Source of the DNA: Ecdyonurus torrentis
Taxonomy: Eukaryota > Arthropoda > Insecta > Ephemeroptera > Heptageniidae
DNA: 64,000 nt
NCBI GenBank assembly: GCA_949318235.1
Contig: CASGGR010000039.1
Coordinates: forward strand, 744,001-808,000
Reading direction: 5' to 3'
Both the position numbers and the translations under genes were made by a program. Position 1 is the first letter of the stretch; each line of letters opens with the position of its first letter. The notes under the pieces were generated by a model. It saw only the letters and a list, made by a program, of their open reading frames with translations. It was not told the DNA's origin and made no database searches. Below, piece by piece: positions 24,233 through 38,507 of the stretch.

Positions 24233-26693
24233 TCATGACTTGGTTTGGCTATATGATGAGTGAAAACTAAAGTTGTCAATAACCCAAAAAGTATGCGTCG
24301 GAGCAAAAAAGTTCAAGATATCTTTTTTGTAGAGAATTGAAAAACCTATGTCATTAGTCAAATTTGATGTCTGTAGCATTCTTAGTTTTTGAGCAATCAT
24401 CAAAACTAGTTTTAATCGTGTAAAAAGTATGATTTTTATCATTCAATAACATTTGGTTCTTGAAATAGAAACTTTGTTTCATGACTAGGTTTGGCTACAT
24501 GATAAGTGAAAACTAAAATTGTCAATAACCCAAAAAGTATGCGTCGGAGCAAAAAAGTTTAAGACATCTTTTTTGTAGAGAATTAAAAAACCTATGTTAT
24601 AAGTTAAATTTGATGTCTGTAGCATTCTTAGTTTTTGAGAAATCATCAAAACTAGTTTTAATCGTGTAAAAAGTATGATTCAAAACATTCAATAACATTT
24701 GGTTCTTGAAATAGAAACTTTGTTTCATGACTTGGTTTGGCTACATGATGAGTGAAAACTAAAATTGTCAATAACCCAAAAAGTATGCGTCGAAGCAAAA
24801 AAGTTCAAGACATCTTTTTTGTAGAGAATTGAAAAACCTATGTCATAAGTCAAATTTGATGTCTGTAGCATTCTTAGTTTTTGAGAAATCATCAAAACTA
24901 GTTTTAATCGTGTAAAAAGTATGATTAAAAACATTCAATAACATTTGGTTCTTGAAATAGACACTTTGTTTCATGACTTGGTTTGGCTACATGATGAGTG
25001 AAAACTAAAGTTGTCAATAACCCAAAAAGTATGCGTCGGAGCAAAAAAGTTCAAGATATCTTTTTTGTAGAGAATTGAAAAAACTATGTCATAAGTCAAA
25101 TTTGATGTCTGTAGCATTCTTAGTTTTTGAGAAATCATCAAAACTAGTTTTAATCGTGTAAAAAGTATGATTTTTATCATTCAATAACATTTGGTTCTTG
25201 AAATAGACACTTTCTTTCATGACTTGGTTTGGCTACATGATGAGTGAAAACTAAAGTTGTCAATAACCCAAAAAGTATGCGTCGGAGCAAAAAAGTTCAA
25301 GATATCTTTTTTGTAGAGAATTGAAAAACCTATGTCATAAGTCAAATTTGATGTCTGTAGCATTCTTAGTTTTTGAGAAATCATCAAAACTAGTTTTAAT
25401 CGTGTAAAAAGTATGAATAAAAACATTCAATAACATTTGGTTCTTGAAATAGACACTTTGTTTCATGACTTGGTTTGGCTACATGATGAGTGAAAACTAA
25501 AGTTGTCAATAACCCAAAAAGTATGCGTCGGAGCAAAAAAGTTCAAGATATCTTTTTTGTAGAGAATTGAAAAACCTATGTCATAAGTCAAATTTGATGT
25601 CTGTAGCATTCTTAGTTTTTGAGAAATCATCAAAACTAGTTTTAATCGTGTAAAAAGTATGATTTTTATCATTCAATAACATTTGGTTCTTGAAATAGAA
25701 ACTTTCTTTCATGACTTGGTTTGGCTACATGATGAGTGAAAACTAAAATTGTCAATAACCCAAAAAGTATGCGTCGGAGCAAAAAAGTTCAAGACATCTT
25801 TTTTGTAGAGACTTGAAAAACCTATGTTATAAGTCAAATTTGATGTCTGTAGCATTCTTAGTTTTTGAGCAATCATCAAAACTAGTTTTAATCGTGTAAA
25901 AAGTATGATTTTTATCATTCAATAACATTTGGTTCTTGAAATATAAACTTTGTTTCATGACTTGGTTTGGCTACATGATAAGTGAAAACTAAAATTGTCA
26001 ATAACCCAAAAAGTATGCGTCGGAGCAAAAAAGTTTAAGACATCTTTTTTGTAGAGAATTAAAAAACCTATGTTATAAGTCAAATTTGATGTCTGTAGCA
26101 TTCTTAGTTTTTGAGAAATCATCAAAACTAGTTTTAATCGTGTAAAAAGTATGATTAAAAACATTCAATAACATTTGGTTCTTGAAATAGACACTTTGTT
26201 TCATGACTTGGTTTGGCTACATGATGAGTGAAAACTAAAGTTGTCAATAACCCAAAAAGTATGCGTCGGAGCAAAAAAGTTCAAGATATCTTTTTTGTAG
26301 AGAATTGAAAAACCTATGTCATTAGTCAAATTTGATGTCTGTAGCATTCTTAGTTTTTGAGCAATCATCAAAACTAGTTTTAATCGTGTAAAAAGTATGA
26401 TTTTTATCATTCAATAACATTTGGTTCTTGAAATAGAAACTTTGTTTCATGACTAGGTTTGGCTACATGATAAGTGAAAACTAAAATTGTCAATAACCCA
26501 AAAAGTATGCGTCGGAGCAAAAAAGTTTAAGACATCTTTTTTGTAGAGAATCAAAAAAACCTATGTTATAAGTTAAATTTGATGTCTGTAGCATTCTTAG
26601 TTTTTGAGAAATCATCAAAACTAGTTTTAATCGTGTAAAAAGTATGATTCAAAACATTCAATAACATTTGGTTCTTGAAATAGAAACTTTGTT
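24233..26693 (+). repeat. F'-x-G-H then C-B-D-K-F-X
   Basis: Ten units matching 9959-12419. The spacer before K (25955) has a private substitution, atataaac instead of atagaaac, at 25944. The only other place with this change is 39235, before the K unit at 39246. Confidence 0.9.
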
Positions 26694-27924
26694 TCATGAC
26701 TTGGTTTGGCTACATGATGAGTGAAAACTAAAATTGTCAATAACCCAAAAAGTATGCGTCGAAGCAAAAAAGTTCAAGACATCTTTTTTGTAGAGAATTG
26801 AAAAACCTATGTCATAAGTCAAATTTGATGTCTGTAGCATTCTTAGTTTTTGAGAAATCATCAAAACTAGTTTTAATCGTGTAAAAAGTATGATTTTTAT
26901 CATTCAATAACATTTGGTTCTTGAAATAGACACTTTCTTTCATGACTTGGTTTGGCTACATGATGAGTGAAAACTAAAGTTGTCAATAACCCAAAAAGTA
27001 TGCGTCGGAGCAAAAAAGTTCAAGATATCTTTTTTGTAGAGAATTGAAAAACCTATGTCATAAGTCAAATTTGATGTCTGTAGCATTCTTAGTTTTTGAG
27101 AAATCATCAAAACTAGTTTTAATCGTGTAAAAAGTATGAATAAAAACATTCAATAACATTTGGTTCTTGAAATAGACACTTTGTTTCATGACTTGGTTTG
27201 GCTACATGATGAGTGAAAACTAAAGTTGTCAATAACCCAAAAAGTATGCGTCGGAGCAAAAAAGTTCAAGATATCTTTTTTGTAGAGAATTGAAAAACCT
27301 ATGTCATAAGTCAAATTTGATGTCTGTAGCATTCTTAGTTTTTGAGAAATCATCAAAACTAGTTTTAATCGTGTAAAAAGTATGATTTTTATCATTCAAT
27401 AACATTTGGTTCTTGAAATAGAAACTTTCTTTCATGACTTGGTTTGGCTACATGATGAGTGAAAACTAAAATTGTCAATAACCCAAAAAGTATGCGTCGG
27501 AGCAAAAAAGTTCAAGACATCTTTTTTGTAGAGACTTGAAAAACCTATGTTATAAGTCAAATTTGATGTCTGTAGCATTCTTAGTTTTTGAGCAATCATC
27601 AAAACTAGTTTTAATCGTGTAAAAAGTATGATTTTTATCATTCAATAACATTTGGTTCTTGAAATAGAAACTTTGTTTCATGACTAGGTTTGGCTACATG
27701 ATAAGTGAAAACTAAAATTGTCAATAACCCAAAAAGTATGCGTCGGAGCAAAAAAGTTTAAGACATCTTTTTTGTAGAGAATCAAAAAAACCTATGTTAT
27801 AAGTTAAATTTGATGTCTGTAGCATTCTTAGTTTTTGAGAAATCATCAAAACTAGTTTTAATCGTGTAAAAAGTATGATTCAAAACATTCAATAACATTT
27901 GGTTCTTGAAATAGAAACTATGTT
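26694..27924 (+). repeat. Shortened 5-mer G/H-C-B-D-X
   Basis: Five units, 1231 bp. The first is a G/H chimera: cgtcgaagc and gacatc as in G, but the gatttttatc right end and ctttc spacer as in H. D at 27432 runs straight into X at 27678, so K and F are missing relative to the usual D-K-F-X order. Both changes fit unequal exchange between units that share local sequence. One substitution (gaaactatg, A at 27920) in the following spacer is private. Confidence 0.87.
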
Positions 27925-30900
27925 TCATGACTTGGTTTGGCTACATGATGAGTGAAAACTAAAATTGTCAATAACCCAAAAAGTATGCGTCGAAGCAAAA
28001 AAGTTCAAGACATCTTTTTTGTAGAGAATTGAAAAACCTATGTCATAAGTCAAATTTGATGTCTGTAGCATTCTTAGTTTTTGAGAAATCATCAAAACTA
28101 GTTTTAATCGTGTAAAAAGTATGATTAAAAACATTCAATAACATTTGGTTCTTGAAATAGACACTTTGTTTCATGACTTGGTTTGGCTACATGATGAGTG
28201 AAAACTAAAGTTGTCAATAACCCAAAAAGTATGCGTCGGAGCAAAAAAGTTCAAGATATCTTTTTTGTAGAGAATTGAAAAACCTATGTCATAAGTCAAA
28301 TTTGATGTCTGTAGCATTCTTAGTTTTTGAGAAATCATCAAAACTAGTTTTAATCGTGTAAAAAGTATGATTAAAAACATTCAATAACATTTGGTTCTTG
28401 AAATAGACACTTTGTTTCATGACTTGGTTTGGCTACATGATGAGTGAAAACTAAAGTTGTCAATAACCCAAAAAGTATGCGTCGGAGCAAAAAAGTTCAA
28501 GATATCTTTTTTGTAGAGAATTGAAAAACCTATGTCATAAGTCAAATTTGATGTCTGTAGCATTCTTAGTTTTTGAGAAATCATCAAAACTAGTTTTAAT
28601 CGTGTAAAAAGTATGATTAAAAACATTCAATAACATTTGGTTCTTGAAATAGACACTTTGTTTCATGACTTGGTTTGGCTACATGATGAGTGAAAACTAA
28701 AGTTGTCAATAACCCAAAAAGTATGCGTCGGAGCAAAAAAGTTCAAGATATCTTTTTTGTAGAGAATTGAAAAACCTATGTCATTAGTCAAATTTGATGT
28801 CTGTAGCATTCTTAGTTTTTGAGCAATCATCAAAACTAGTTTTAATCGTGTAAAAAGTATGATTTTTATCATTCAATAACATTTGGTTCTTGAAATAGAA
28901 ACTTTGTTTCATGACTAGGTTTGGCTACATGATAAGTGAAAACTAAAATTGTCAATAACCCAAAAAGTATGCGTCGGAGCAAAAAAGTTTAAGACATCTT
29001 TTTTGTAGAGAATCAAAAAAACCTATGTTATAAGTTAAATTTGATGTCTGTAGCATTCTTAGTTTTTGAGAAATCATCAAAACTAGTTTTAATCGTGTAA
29101 AAAGTATGATTCAAAACATTCAATAACATTTGGTTCTTGAAATAGAAACTTTGTTTCATGACTTGGTTTGGCTACATGATGAGTGAAAACTAAAATTGTC
29201 AATAACCCAAAAAGTATGCGTCGAAGCAAAAAAGTTCAAGACATCTTTTTTGTAGAGAATTGAAAAACCTATGTCATAAGTCAAATTTGATGTCTGTAGC
29301 ATTCTTAGTTTTTGAGAAATCATCAAAACTAGTTTTAATCGTGTAAAAAGTATGATTAAAAACATTCAATAACATTTGGTTCTTGAAATAGACACTTTGT
29401 TTCATGACTTGGTTTGGCTACATGATGAGTGAAAACTAAAGTTGTCAATAACCCAAAAAGTATGCGTCGGAGCAAAAAAGTTCAAGATATCTTTTTTGTA
29501 GAGAATTGAAAAACCTATGTCATAAGTCAAATTTGATGTCTGTAGCATTCTTAGTTTTTGAGAAATCATCAAAACTAGTTTTAATCGTGTAAAAAGTATG
29601 ATTAAAAACATTCAATAACATTTGGTTCTTGAAATAGACACTTTGTTTCATGACTTGGTTTGGCTACATGATGAGTGAAAACTAAAGTTGTCAATAACCC
29701 AAAAAGTATGCGTCGGAGCAAAAAAGTTCAAGATATCTTTTTTGTAGAGAATTGAAAAACCTATGTCATAAGTCAAATTTGATGTCTGTAGCATTCTTAG
29801 TTTTTGAGAAATCATCAAAACTAGTTTTAATCGTGTAAAAAGTATGATTAAAAACATTCAATAACATTTGGTTCTTGAAATAGACACTTTGTTTCATGAC
29901 TTGGTTTGGCTACATGATGAGTGAAAACTAAAGTTGTCAATAACCCAAAAAGTATGCGTCGGAGCAAAAAAGTTCAAGATATCTTTTTTGTAGAGAATTG
30001 AAAAACCTATGTCATAAGTCAAATTTGATGTCTGTAGCATTCTTAGTTTTTGAGAAATCATCAAAACTAGTTTTAATCGTGTAAAAAGTATGAATAAAAA
30101 CATTCAATAACATTTGGTTCTTGAAATAGACACTTTGTTTCATGACTTGGTTTGGCTACATGATGAGTGAAAACTAAAGTTGTCAATAACCCAAAAAGTA
30201 TGCGTCGGAGCAAAAAAGTTCAAGATATCTTTTTTGTAGAGAATTGAAAAACCTATGTCATAAGTCAAATTTGATGTCTGTAGCATTCTTAGTTTTTGAG
30301 AAATCATCAAAACTAGTTTTAATCGTGTAAAAAGTATGATTTTTATCATTCAATAACATTTGGTTCTTGAAATAGACACTTTCTTTCATGACTTGGTTTG
30401 GCTACATGATGAGTGAAAACTAAAGTTGTCAATAACCCAAAAAGTATGCGTCGGAGCAAAAAAGTTCAAGATATCTTTTTTGTAGAGAATTGAAAAACCT
30501 ATGTCATAAGTCAAATTTGATGTCTGTAGCATTCTTAGTTTTTGAGAAATCATCAAAACTAGTTTTAATCGTGTAAAAAGTATGAATAAAAACATTCAAT
30601 AACATTTGGTTCTTGAAATAGACACTTTGTTTCATGACTTGGTTTGGCTACATGATGAGTGAAAACTAAAGTTGTCAATAACCCAAAAAGTATGCGTCGG
30701 AGCAAAAAAGTTCAAGATATCTTTTTTGTAGAGAATTGAAAAACCTATGTCATAAGTCAAATTTGATGTCTGTAGCATTCTTAGTTTTTGAGAAATCATC
30801 AAAACTAGTTTTAATCGTGTAAAAAGTATGATTTTTATCATTCAATAACATTTGGTTCTTGAAATAGAAACTTTCTTTCATGACTTGGTTTGGCTACATG

Positions 30901-31124
30901 ATGAGTGAAAACTAAAATTGTCAATAACCCAAAAAGTATGCGTCGGAGCAAAAAAGTTCAAGACATCTTTTTTGTAGAGAATTGAAAAAGCTTAGTTTTA
31001 AGGTTAAATAGTAAGTCTGTAGCATTCTTAGTTTTTGAGAAATCATCAAAACTAGTTTTAATCGTGTAAAAAGTATGATTAAAAACATTCAATAACATTT
31101 GGTTCTTGAAATAGACACTTTGTT
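27925..31124 (+). repeat. G-A-A, F-X-G-A-A, C-B-C-B, Z
   Basis: Thirteen units in the same order as 12420-15618. The A unit at 29402 lacks the 1-bp deletion found at the equivalent place in the 13.9 kb and 17.6 kb copies. The Z unit at 30878 is followed by F'. Confidence 0.9.
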
Positions 31125-32108
31125 TCATGACTTGGTTTGGCTATATGATGAGTGAAAACTAAAGTTGTCAATAACCCAAAAAGTATGCGTCGGAGCAAAA
31201 AAGTTCAAGATATCTTTTTTGTAGAGAATTGAAAAACCTATGTCATTAGTCAAATTTGATGTCTGTAGCATTCTTAGTTTTTGAGCAATCATCAAAACTA
31301 GTTTTAATCGTGTAAAAAGTATGATTTTTATCATTCAATAACATTTGGTTCTTGAAATAGAAACTTTGTTTCATGACTAGGTTTGGCTACATGATAAGTG
31401 AAAACTAAAATTGTCAATAACCCAAAAAGTATGCGTCGGAGCAAAAAAGTTTAAGACATCTTTTTTGTAGAGAATTAAAAAACCTATGTTATAAGTTAAA
31501 TTTGATGTCTGTAGCATTCTTAGTTTTTGAGAAATCATCAAAACTAGTTTTAATCGTGTAAAAAGTATGATTCAAAACATTCAATAACATTTGGTTCTTG
31601 AAATAGAAACTTTGTTTCATGACTTGGTTTGGCTACATGATGAGTGAAAACTAAAATTGTCAATAACCCAAAAAGTATGCGTCGAAGCAAAAAAGTTCAA
31701 GACATCTTTTTTGTAGAGAATTGAAAAACCTATGTCATAAGTCAAATTTGATGTCTGTAGCATTCTTAGTTTTTGAGAAATCATCAAAACTAGTTTTAAT
31801 CGTGTAAAAAGTATGATTAAAAACATTCAATAACATTTGGTTCTTGAAATAGACACTTTGTTTCATGACTTGGTTTGGCTACATGATGAGTGAAAACTAA
31901 AGTTGTCAATAACCCAAAAAGTATGCGTCGGAGCAAAAAAGTTCAAGATATCTTTTTTGTAGAGAATTGAAAAAACTATGTCATAAGTCAAATTTGATGT
32001 CTGTAGCATTCTTAGTTTTTGAGAAATCATCAAAACTAGTTTTAATCGTGTAAAAAGTATGATTTTTATCATTCAATAACATTTGGTTCTTGAAATAGAC
32101 ACTTTCTT
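31125..32108 (+). repeat. F'-x-G-H 4-mer module, last copy
   Basis: Four units identical in class order to the modules at 4054, 9959 and 19312. This is the rightmost F' and the rightmost 246-bp x unit of the domain 1 type in the window. The array between 32109 and 49090 is built without this module. Confidence 0.9.
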
Positions 32109-35100
32109 TCATGACTTGGTTTGGCTACATGATGAGTGAAAACTAAAGTTGTCAATAACCCAAAAAGTATGCGTCGGAGCAAAAAAGTTCAAGATATCTT
32201 TTTTGTAGAGAATTGAAAAACCTATGTCATAAGTCAAATTTGATGTCTGTAGCATTCTTAGTTTTTGAGAAATCATCAAAACTAGTTTTAATCGTGTAAA
32301 AAGTATGAATAAAAACATTCAATAACATTTGGTTCTTGAAATAGACACTTTGTTTCATGACTTGGTTTGGCTACATGATGAGTGAAAACTAAAGTTGTCA
32401 ATAACCCAAAAAGTATGCGTCGGAGCAAAAAAGTTCAAGATATCTTTTTTGTAGAGAATTGAAAAACCTATGTCATAAGTCAAATTTGATGTCTGTAGCA
32501 TTCTTAGTTTTTGAGAAATCATCAAAACTAGTTTTAATCGTGTAAAAAGTATGATTTTTATCATTCAATAACATTTGGTTCTTGAAATAGAAACTTTCTT
32601 TCATGACTTGGTTTGGCTACATGATGAGTGAAAACTAAAATTGTCAATAACCCAAAAAGTATGCGTCGGAGCAAAAAAGTTCAAGACATCTTTTTTGTAG
32701 AGACTTGAAAAACCTATGTTATAAGTCAAATTTGATGTCTGTAGCATTCTTAGTTTTTGAGCAATCATCAAAACTAGTTTTAATCGTGTAAAAAGTATGA
32801 TTTTTATCATTCAATAACATTTGGTTCTTGAAATAGAAACTTTGTTTCATGACTTGGTTTGGCTACATGATAAGTGAAAACTAAAATTGTCAATAACCCA
32901 AAAAGTATGCGTCGGAGCAAAAAAGTTTAAGACATCTTTTTTGTAGAGAATTAAAAAACCTATGTTATAAGTCAAATTTGATGTCTGTAGCATTCTTAGT
33001 TTTTGAGAAATCATCAAAACTAGTTTTAATCGTGTAAAAAGTATGATTAAAAACATTCAATAACATTTGGTTCTTGAAATAGACACTTTGTTTCATGACT
33101 TGGTTTGGCTACATGATGAGTGAAAACTAAAGTTGTCAATAACCCAAAAAGTATGCGTCGGAGCAAAAAAGTTCAAGATATCTTTTTTGTAGAGAATTGA
33201 AAAACCTATGTCATTAGTCAAATTTGATGTCTGTAGCATTCTTAGTTTTTGAGCAATCATCAAAACTAGTTTTAATCGTGTAAAAAGTATGATTTTTATC
33301 ATTCAATAACATTTGGTTCTTGAAATAGAAACTTTGTTTCATGACTAGGTTTGGCTACATGATAAGTGAAAACTAAAATTGTCAATAACCCAAAAAGTAT
33401 GCGTCGGAGCAAAAAAGTTTAAGACATCTTTTTTGTAGAGAATCAAAAAAACCTATGTTATAAGTTAAATTTGATGTCTGTAGCATTCTTAGTTTTTGAG
33501 AAATCATCAAAACTAGTTTTAATCGTGTAAAAAGTATGATTCAAAACATTCAATAACATTTGGTTCTTGAAATAGAAACTTTGTTTCATGACTTGGTTTG
33601 GCTACATGATGAGTGAAAACTAAAATTGTCAATAACCCAAAAAGTATGCGTCGAAGCAAAAAAGTTCAAGACATCTTTTTTGTAGAGAATTGAAAAACCT
33701 ATGTCATAAGTCAAATTTGATGTCTGTAGCATTCTTAGTTTTTGAGAAATCATCAAAACTAGTTTTAATCGTGTAAAAAGTATGATTAAAAACATTCAAT
33801 AACATTTGGTTCTTGAAATAGACACTTTGTTTCATGACTTGGTTTGGCTACATGATGAGTGAAAACTAAAGTTGTCAATAACCCAAAAAGTATGCGTCGG
33901 AGCAAAAAAGTTCAAGATATCTTTTTTGTAGAGAATTGAAAAACCTATGTCATAAGTCAAATTTGATGTCTGTAGCATTCTTAGTTTTTGAGAAATCATC
34001 AAAACTAGTTTTAATCGTGTAAAAAGTATGATTAAAAACATTCAATAACATTTGGTTCTTGAAATAGACACTTTGTTTCATGACTTGGTTTGGCTACATG
34101 ATGAGTGAAAACTAAAGTTGTCAATAACCCAAAAAGTATGCGTCGGAGCAAAAAAGTTCAAGATATCTTTTTTGTAGAGAATTGAAAAACCTATGTCATA
34201 AGTCAAATTTGATGTCTGTAGCATTCTTAGTTTTTGAGAAATCATCAAAACTAGTTTTAATCGTGTAAAAAGTATGATTAAAAACATTCAATAACATTTG
34301 GTTCTTGAAATAGACACTTTGTTTCATGACTTGGTTTGGCTACATGATGAGTGAAAACTAAAGTTGTCAATAACCCAAAAAGTATGCGTCGGAGCAAAAA
34401 AGTTCAAGATATCTTTTTTGTAGAGAATTGAAAAACCTATGTCATTAGTCAAATTTGATGTCTGTAGCATTCTTAGTTTTTGAGCAATCATCAAAACTAG
34501 TTTTAATCGTGTAAAAAGTATGATTTTTATCATTCAATAACATTTGGTTCTTGAAATAGAAACTTTGTTTCATGACTAGGTTTGGCTACATGATAAGTGA
34601 AAACTAAAATTGTCAATAACCCAAAAAGTATGCGTCGGAGCAAAAAAGTTTAAGACATCTTTTTTGTAGAGAATCAAAAAAACCTATGTTATAAGTTAAA
34701 TTTGATGTCTGTAGCATTCTTAGTTTTTGAGAAATCATCAAAACTAGTTTTAATCGTGTAAAAAGTATGATTCAAAACATTCAATAACATTTGGTTCTTG
34801 AAATAGAAACTTTGTTTCATGACTTGGTTTGGCTACATGATGAGTGAAAACTAAAATTGTCAATAACCCAAAAAGTATGCGTCGAAGCAAAAAAGTTCAA
34901 GACATCTTTTTTGTAGAGAATTGAAAAACCTATGTCATAAGTCAAATTTGATGTCTGTAGCATTCTTAGTTTTTGAGAAATCATCAAAACTAGTTTTAAT
35001 CGTGTAAAAAGTATGATTAAAAACATTCAATAACATTTGGTTCTTGAAATAGACACTTTGTTTCATGACTTGGTTTGGCTACATGATGAGTGAAAACTAA

Positions 35101-35554
35101 AGTTGTCAATAACCCAAAAAGTATGCGTCGGAGCAAAAAAGTTCAAGATATCTTTTTTGTAGAGAATTGAAAAACCTATGTCATAAGTCAAATTTGATGT
35201 CTGTAGCATTCTTAGTTTTTTAGAAATCATCAAAACTAGTTTTAATCGTGTAAAAAGTATGATTAAAAACATTCAATAACATTTGGTTCTTGAAATAGAC
35301 ACTTTGTTTCATGACTTGGTTTGGCTACATGATGAGTGAAAACTAAAGTTGTCAATAACCCAAAAAGTATGCGTCGGAGCAAAAAAGTTCAAGATATCTT
35401 TTTTGTAGAGAATTGAAAAACCTATGTCATAAGTCAAATTTGATGTCTGTAGCATTCTTAGTTTTTGAGAAATCATCAAAACTAGTTTTAATCGTGTAAA
35501 AAGTATGATTAAAAACATTCAATAACATTTGGTTCTTGAAATAGACACTTTGTT
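32109..35554 (+). repeat. 14-mer HOR, copy 2
   Basis: C-B-D-K-F-X-G-A-A followed by F-X-G-A-A, 3446 bp, including two 247-bp X units. The A unit at 35063 has a private G to T change at 35221 (tttttagaaatc). This copy opens a 25-unit segment that is repeated at 42938. Confidence 0.93.
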
Positions 35555-38261
35555 TCATGACTTGGTTTGGCTACATGATGAGTGAAAACTAAAGTTGTCA
35601 ATAACCCAAAAAGTATGCGTCGGAGCAAAAAAGTTCAAGATATCTTTTTTGTAGAGAATTGAAAAACCTATGTCATAAGTCAAATTTGATGTCTGTAGCA
35701 TTCTTAGTTTTTGAGAAATCATCAAAACTAGTTTTAATCGTGTAAAAAGTATGAATAAAAACATTCAATAACATTTGGTTCTTGAAATAGACACTTTGTT
35801 TCATGACTTGGTTTGGCTACATGATGAGTGAAAACTAAAGTTGTCAATAACCCAAAAAGTATGCGTCGGAGCAAAAAAGTTCAAGATATCTTTTTTGTAG
35901 AGAATTGAAAAACCTATGTCATAAGTCAAATTTGATGTCTGTAGCATTCTTAGTTTTTGAGAAATCATCAAAACTAGTTTTAATCGTGTAAAAAGTATGA
36001 TTTTTATCATTCAATAACATTTGGTTCTTGAAATAGAAACTTTCTTTCATGACTTGGTTTGGCTACATGATGAGTGAAAACTAAAATTGTCAATAACCCA
36101 AAAAGTATGCGTCGGAGCAAAAAAGTTCAAGACATCTTTTTTGTAGAGACTTGAAAAACCTATGTTATAAGTCAAATTTGATGTCTGTAGCATTCTTAGT
36201 TTTTGAGCAATCATCAAAACTAGTTTTAATCGTGTAAAAAGTATGATTTTTATCATTCAATAACATTTGGTTCTTGAAATAGAAACTTTGTTTCATGACT
36301 TGGTTTGGCTACATGATAAGTGAAAACTAAAATTGTCAATAACCCAAAAAGTATGCGTCGGAGCAAAAAAGTTTAAGACATCTTTTTTGTAGAGAATTAA
36401 AAAACCTATGTTATAAGTCAAATTTGATGTCTGTAGCATTCTTAGTTTTTGAGAAATCATCAAAACTAGTTTTAATCGTGTAAAAAGTATGATTAAAAAC
36501 ATTCAATAACATTTGGTTCTTGAAATAGACACTTTGTTTCATGACTTGGTTTGGCTACATGATGAGTGAAAACTAAAGTTGTCAATAACCCAAAAAGTAT
36601 GCGTCGGAGCAAAAAAGTTCAAGATATCTTTTTTGTAGAGAATTGAAAAACCTATGTCATTAGTCAAATTTGATGTCTGTAGCATTCTTAGTTTTTGAGC
36701 AATCATCAAAACTAGTTTTAATCGTGTAAAAAGTATGATTTTTATCATTCAATAACATTTGGTTCTTGAAATAGAAACTCTGTTTCATGACTAGGTTTGG
36801 CTACATGATAAGTGAAAACTAAAATTGTCAATAACCCAAAAAGTATGCGTCGGAGCAAAAAAGTTTAAGACATCTTTTTTGTAGAGAATCAAAAAAACCT
36901 ATGTTATAAGTTAAATTTGATGTCTGTAGCATTCTTAGTTTTTGAGAAATCATCAAAACTAGTTTTAATCGTGTAAAAAGTATGATTCAAAACATTCAAT
37001 AACATTTGGTTCTTGAAATAGAAACTTTGTTTCATGACTTGGTTTGGCTACATGATGAGTGAAAACTAAAATTGTCAATAACCCAAAAAGTATGCGTCGA
37101 AGCAAAAAAGTTCAAGACATCTTTTTTGTAGAGAATTGAAAAACCTATGTCATAAGTCAAATTTGATGTCTGTAGCATTCTTAGTTTTTGAGAAATCATC
37201 AAAACTAGTTTTAATCGTGTAAAAAGTATGATTAAAAACATTCAATAACATTTGGTTCTTGAAATAGACACTTTGTTTCATGACTTGGTTTGGCTACATG
37301 ATGAGTGAAAACTAAAGTTGTCAATAACCCAAAAAGTATGCGTCGGAGCAAAAAAGTTCAAGATATCTTTTTTGTAGAGAATTGAAAAACCTATGTCATA
37401 AGTCAAATTTGATGTCTGTAGCATTCTTAGTTTTTGAGAAATCATCAAAACTAGTTTTAATCGTGTAAAAAGTATGATTAAAAACATTCAATAACATTTG
37501 GTTCTTGAAATAGACACTTTGTTTCATGACTTGGTTTGGCTACATGATGAGTGAAAACTAAAGTTGTCAATAACCCAAAAAGTATGCGTCGGAGCAAAAA
37601 AGTTCAAGATATCTTTTTTGTAGAGAATTGAAAAACCTATGTCATAAGTCAAATTTGATGTCTGTAGCATTCTTAGTTTTTGAGAAATCATCAAAACTAG
37701 TTTTAATCGTGTAAAAAGTATGATTAAAAACATTCAATAACATTTGGTTCTTGAAATAGACACTTTGTTTCATGACTTGGTTTGGCTACATGATGAGTGA
37801 AAACTAAAGTTGTCAATAACCCAAAAAGTATGCGTCGGAGCAAAAAAGTTCAAGATATCTTTTTTGTAGAGAATTGAAAAACCTATGTCATAAGTCAAAT
37901 TTGATGTCTGTAGCATTCTTAGTTTTTGAGAAATCATCAAAACTAGTTTTAATCGTGTAAAAAGTATGATTTTTATCATTCAATAACATTTGGTTCTTGA
38001 AATAGAAACTTTCTTTCATGACTTGGTTTGGCTACATGATGAGTGAAAACTAAAATTGTCAATAACCCAAAAAGTATGCGTCGGAGCAAAAAAGTTCAAG
38101 ATATCTTTTTTGTAGAGAATTGAAAAACCTATGTCATAAGTCAAATTTGATGTCTGTAGCATTCTTAGTTTTTGAGAAATCATCAAAACTAGTTTTAATC
38201 GTGTAAAAAGTATGATTAAAAACATTCAATAACATTTGGTTTTTGAAATAGTAACTTTGTT
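35555..38261 (+). repeat. 11-mer: 9-mer C-B-D-K-F-X-G-A-A plus B and a D/A chimera
   Basis: Eleven units, 2707 bp. The spacer before X at 36785 has aaactctg with C at 36780. This change recurs only at 47609 in the duplicate block. The last unit (38016) starts like D (ctttc spacer, aaaattg) and continues like A (gatatc, cataag, gattaaaaac). It is followed by gtaactttg, a spacer otherwise confined to domain 2 and position 49080. Confidence 0.9.
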
Positions 38262-38507
38262 TCATGACTTGGTTTGGCTACATGATAAGTGAAAACTAAA
38301 ATTGTCAATAACCCAAAAAGTATGCGTCGGAGCAAAAAAGTTCAAGATATCTTTTTTGTAGAGAATTGAAAAAACTATGTCATAAGTCAAATTTGATGTC
38401 TGTAGCATTCTTAGTTTTTGAGAAATCATCAAAACTAGTTTTAATCGTGTAAAAAGTATGATTTTTATCATTCAATAACATTTGGTTCTTGAAATAGACA
38501 CTTTCTT
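38262..38507 (+). repeat. Chimeric unit x'/H
   Basis: The left part carries x' markers: a gtaactttg spacer before it, gataag, and aaaattg with A at 38301. The right part carries H markers: ttcaag with C at 38343, gatatc, and gaaaaaacta. The join lies between 38301 and 38343. It marks the end of the segment shared with 42938-49090, because the duplicate continues as a normal x' unit at 49091. Confidence 0.9.
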
